A DNA stretch of 36,740 bases from Richelia intracellularis (lineage in GTDB: Bacteria; Cyanobacteriota; Cyanobacteriia; Cyanobacteriales; Nostocaceae): contig CBZS010000166.1 of NCBI GenBank assembly GCA_000613065.1, positions 1 to 36,740 of the forward strand, given 5' to 3'. Made by a program: the position numbers and the translations under genes. Positions 36,290-36,740 of the stretch are shown here, one piece after another. The notes below the pieces were generated by a model that had not been told where the DNA came from, did not search any database, and worked only from the letters and a program-made list of their open reading frames with translations. Numbering within the stretch: position 1 is the first letter of the stretch; each line of letters starts with the position of its first letter.

Positions 36290-36328
36290 CACAGAACCCC
36301 GACTTTTCCAAAAAGTCGGGGTTCTGTG
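36290..36328. repeat. Dispersed palindromic repeat
   Basis: A perfect 18-bp stem (36290-36307 with 36311-36328) and a 3-base loop, with the core CAGAACCCCGACTTTT. Elements of this type, often translated as part of spurious ORFs, are scattered in Nostocales genomes. It sits immediately left of a 63-bp direct repeat. Confidence 0.7.
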
Positions 36329-36331
36329 GGA

Positions 36332-36394
36332 ATGTTTTAAAAGGTGGGAGGTATCATAAAAAAGCTCACAAGGCACATGCTGAGAATTATAGAA
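36332..36394 (+). repeat. 63-bp direct repeat, copy 1
   Basis: Matches 36678-36740 at 59 of 63 positions with an offset of 346 bp. It precedes a transposase-like ORF. In one frame it reads GGRYHKKAHKAHAENYR, continuing KQHPVSK and ending in a TGA that overlaps the ATG of that ORF (ATGA). Confidence 0.85.
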
Positions 36395-36413
36395 AACAGC
36401 ACCCCGTGAGCAA

Positions 36414-36686
36414 ATGACTAAGAATTATCCTAGCAAATTAACGTGGGAACAGTGGGAGTTAATCCCACTGTTCCCAGAGGCAAAACCAGGTGGTCGTTCA
36501 GGTACAACAACATGTATGTACGCAGTAGTAAACGCGATTTTATACGTACTGTGTCAAGGATCTACATGGCAGGCATTAGCAGGAGATTTACCACCTTGGT
36601 CTAGAGTCTATGGCTATTTCAGAAGATGGCGCAAAGACCATACTTGGCTTCAGGTTCATGACAAACTATATCAGAGGATGTTTTAA
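36414..36686 (+). CDS. IS5-type transposase N-terminal fragment
   Basis: A 90-residue ORF resembling the N-terminal DUF4096-type domain of IS5-family transposases: KLTWEQWELIPLFPEAKPGG, YAVVNAILYVLCQGSTWQAL, and PWSRVYGYFRRWRKDHTWLQ. The expected DDE domain (after VHDKLYQRM) is missing; the frame ends with Phe-stop inside the second direct repeat. It could be the first of two frames of a shifted IS or a simple truncation. The ATG overlaps an upstream stop by ATGA. It cannot catalyse transposition by itself. Confidence 0.65.
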   Translation: MTKNYPSKLTWEQWELIPLFPEAKPGGRSGTTTCMYAVVNAILYVLCQGSTWQALAGDLPPWSRVYGYFRRWRKDHTWLQVHDKLYQRMF

Positions 36687-36740
36687 CAGGTGGGAGGTAT
36701 CAAAAAAAAGCTCACAAGGCATATGCTGATAATTATAGAA
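36678..36740 (+). repeat. 63-bp direct repeat, copy 2, reaching window end
   Basis: Near-identical to 36332-36394 (four substitutions). The window ends on the last matching base, so the repeat, and perhaps another copy of the ORF unit, may continue beyond. It encodes GGRYQKKAHKAYADNYR in the same frame as copy 1. Confidence 0.85.

Noticed and set aside
36123-36417. Open frames crossing the palindromic repeat at 36290-36328
   Set aside because: The frames stay open because the palindrome lacks stops; only the last part (GGRY...VSK), which recurs in the direct repeat, is worth attention.
1-36740. tRNA or rRNA genes
   Set aside because: No cloverleaf with a GTTCGAATC-type T-arm in proper context and no rRNA-like stretch was found by eye; the TTCGAATC-like string near 8880 is in the ISAs1 transposase gene. 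A covariance-model scan would be decisive.

Overview
This window comes from a filamentous, probably heterocyst-forming cyanobacterium (Nostocales). The evidence is an NDH-1 subunit N gene (ndhN), a SigG-type ECF sigma factor with its anti-sigma neighbour, a ComFB-family protein, the cyanobacterial ribosomal-protein gene order without rpsN or rpmD, many GCGATCGC (HIP1) octamers and a low GC content. Nested broken insertion sequences, a disrupted M28 peptidase gene and other fragments suggest a genome in decay, as in symbiotic or host-restricted Nostocales. The species cannot be named from sequence reading alone.

Layout. 1-7160 is mostly intact single genes: two FHA-domain proteins (the first cut by the window edge and carrying identical 33-bp tandem repeats), an M50-like membrane metalloprotease, a secreted M23/LytM peptidase, a ComFB-family protein, an L,D-transpeptidase on the minus strand, then the sigG/anti-sigma pair. 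Cell-wall and envelope-stress functions are frequent here.

7319-12008 is a graveyard of broken genes on the minus strand: an IS1634-like transposase remnant joined head-on to an ISAs1-family transposase remnant, which is itself split by an IS5-family element (8888-9756), followed by an M28 peptidase pseudogene. 12105-14455 is an intact three-gene plus-strand cluster: a His-rich secreted protein, a TauE/SafE-like membrane protein fused to a ferric-reductase-like heme domain, and a secreted, membrane-anchored protein. I infer a metal role, perhaps copper. A second copy of the IS5-family element (14793-15672) lies in the opposite orientation and is followed by the tail of a PEP-CTERM protein gene.

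16131-34359 is one long minus-strand block of translation and transcription genes, read from high to low coordinates: rplC-rplD-rplW-rplB-rpsS-rplV-rpsC-rplP-rpmC-rpsQ-rplN-rplX-rplE-rpsH-rplF-rplR-rpsE-rplO-secY-adk-infA-rpmJ-rpsM-rpsK-rpoA-rplQ-truA-rplM-rpsI-rpmE-prfA. All appear intact. They supply ribosomal subunits, the protein translocon, adenylate kinase, initiation factor 1, RNA polymerase alpha, tRNA pseudouridylation and release factor 1. Strong hairpins follow rpsI and prfA. The 1.1-kb region upstream of rplC is non-coding, contains several palindromes, and separates the block from the divergent ndhN. The right edge holds a short IS5-type transposase ORF flanked by 63-bp direct repeats, the second of which reaches the last base.

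No rRNA, tRNA or CRISPR array was recognised. The most interesting items are the metal-handling cluster with its fusion protein, the perfect palindromes inside transposase remnants, the shared frameshift site in both IS5-type copies, and the repeat-flanked ORF at the right edge.
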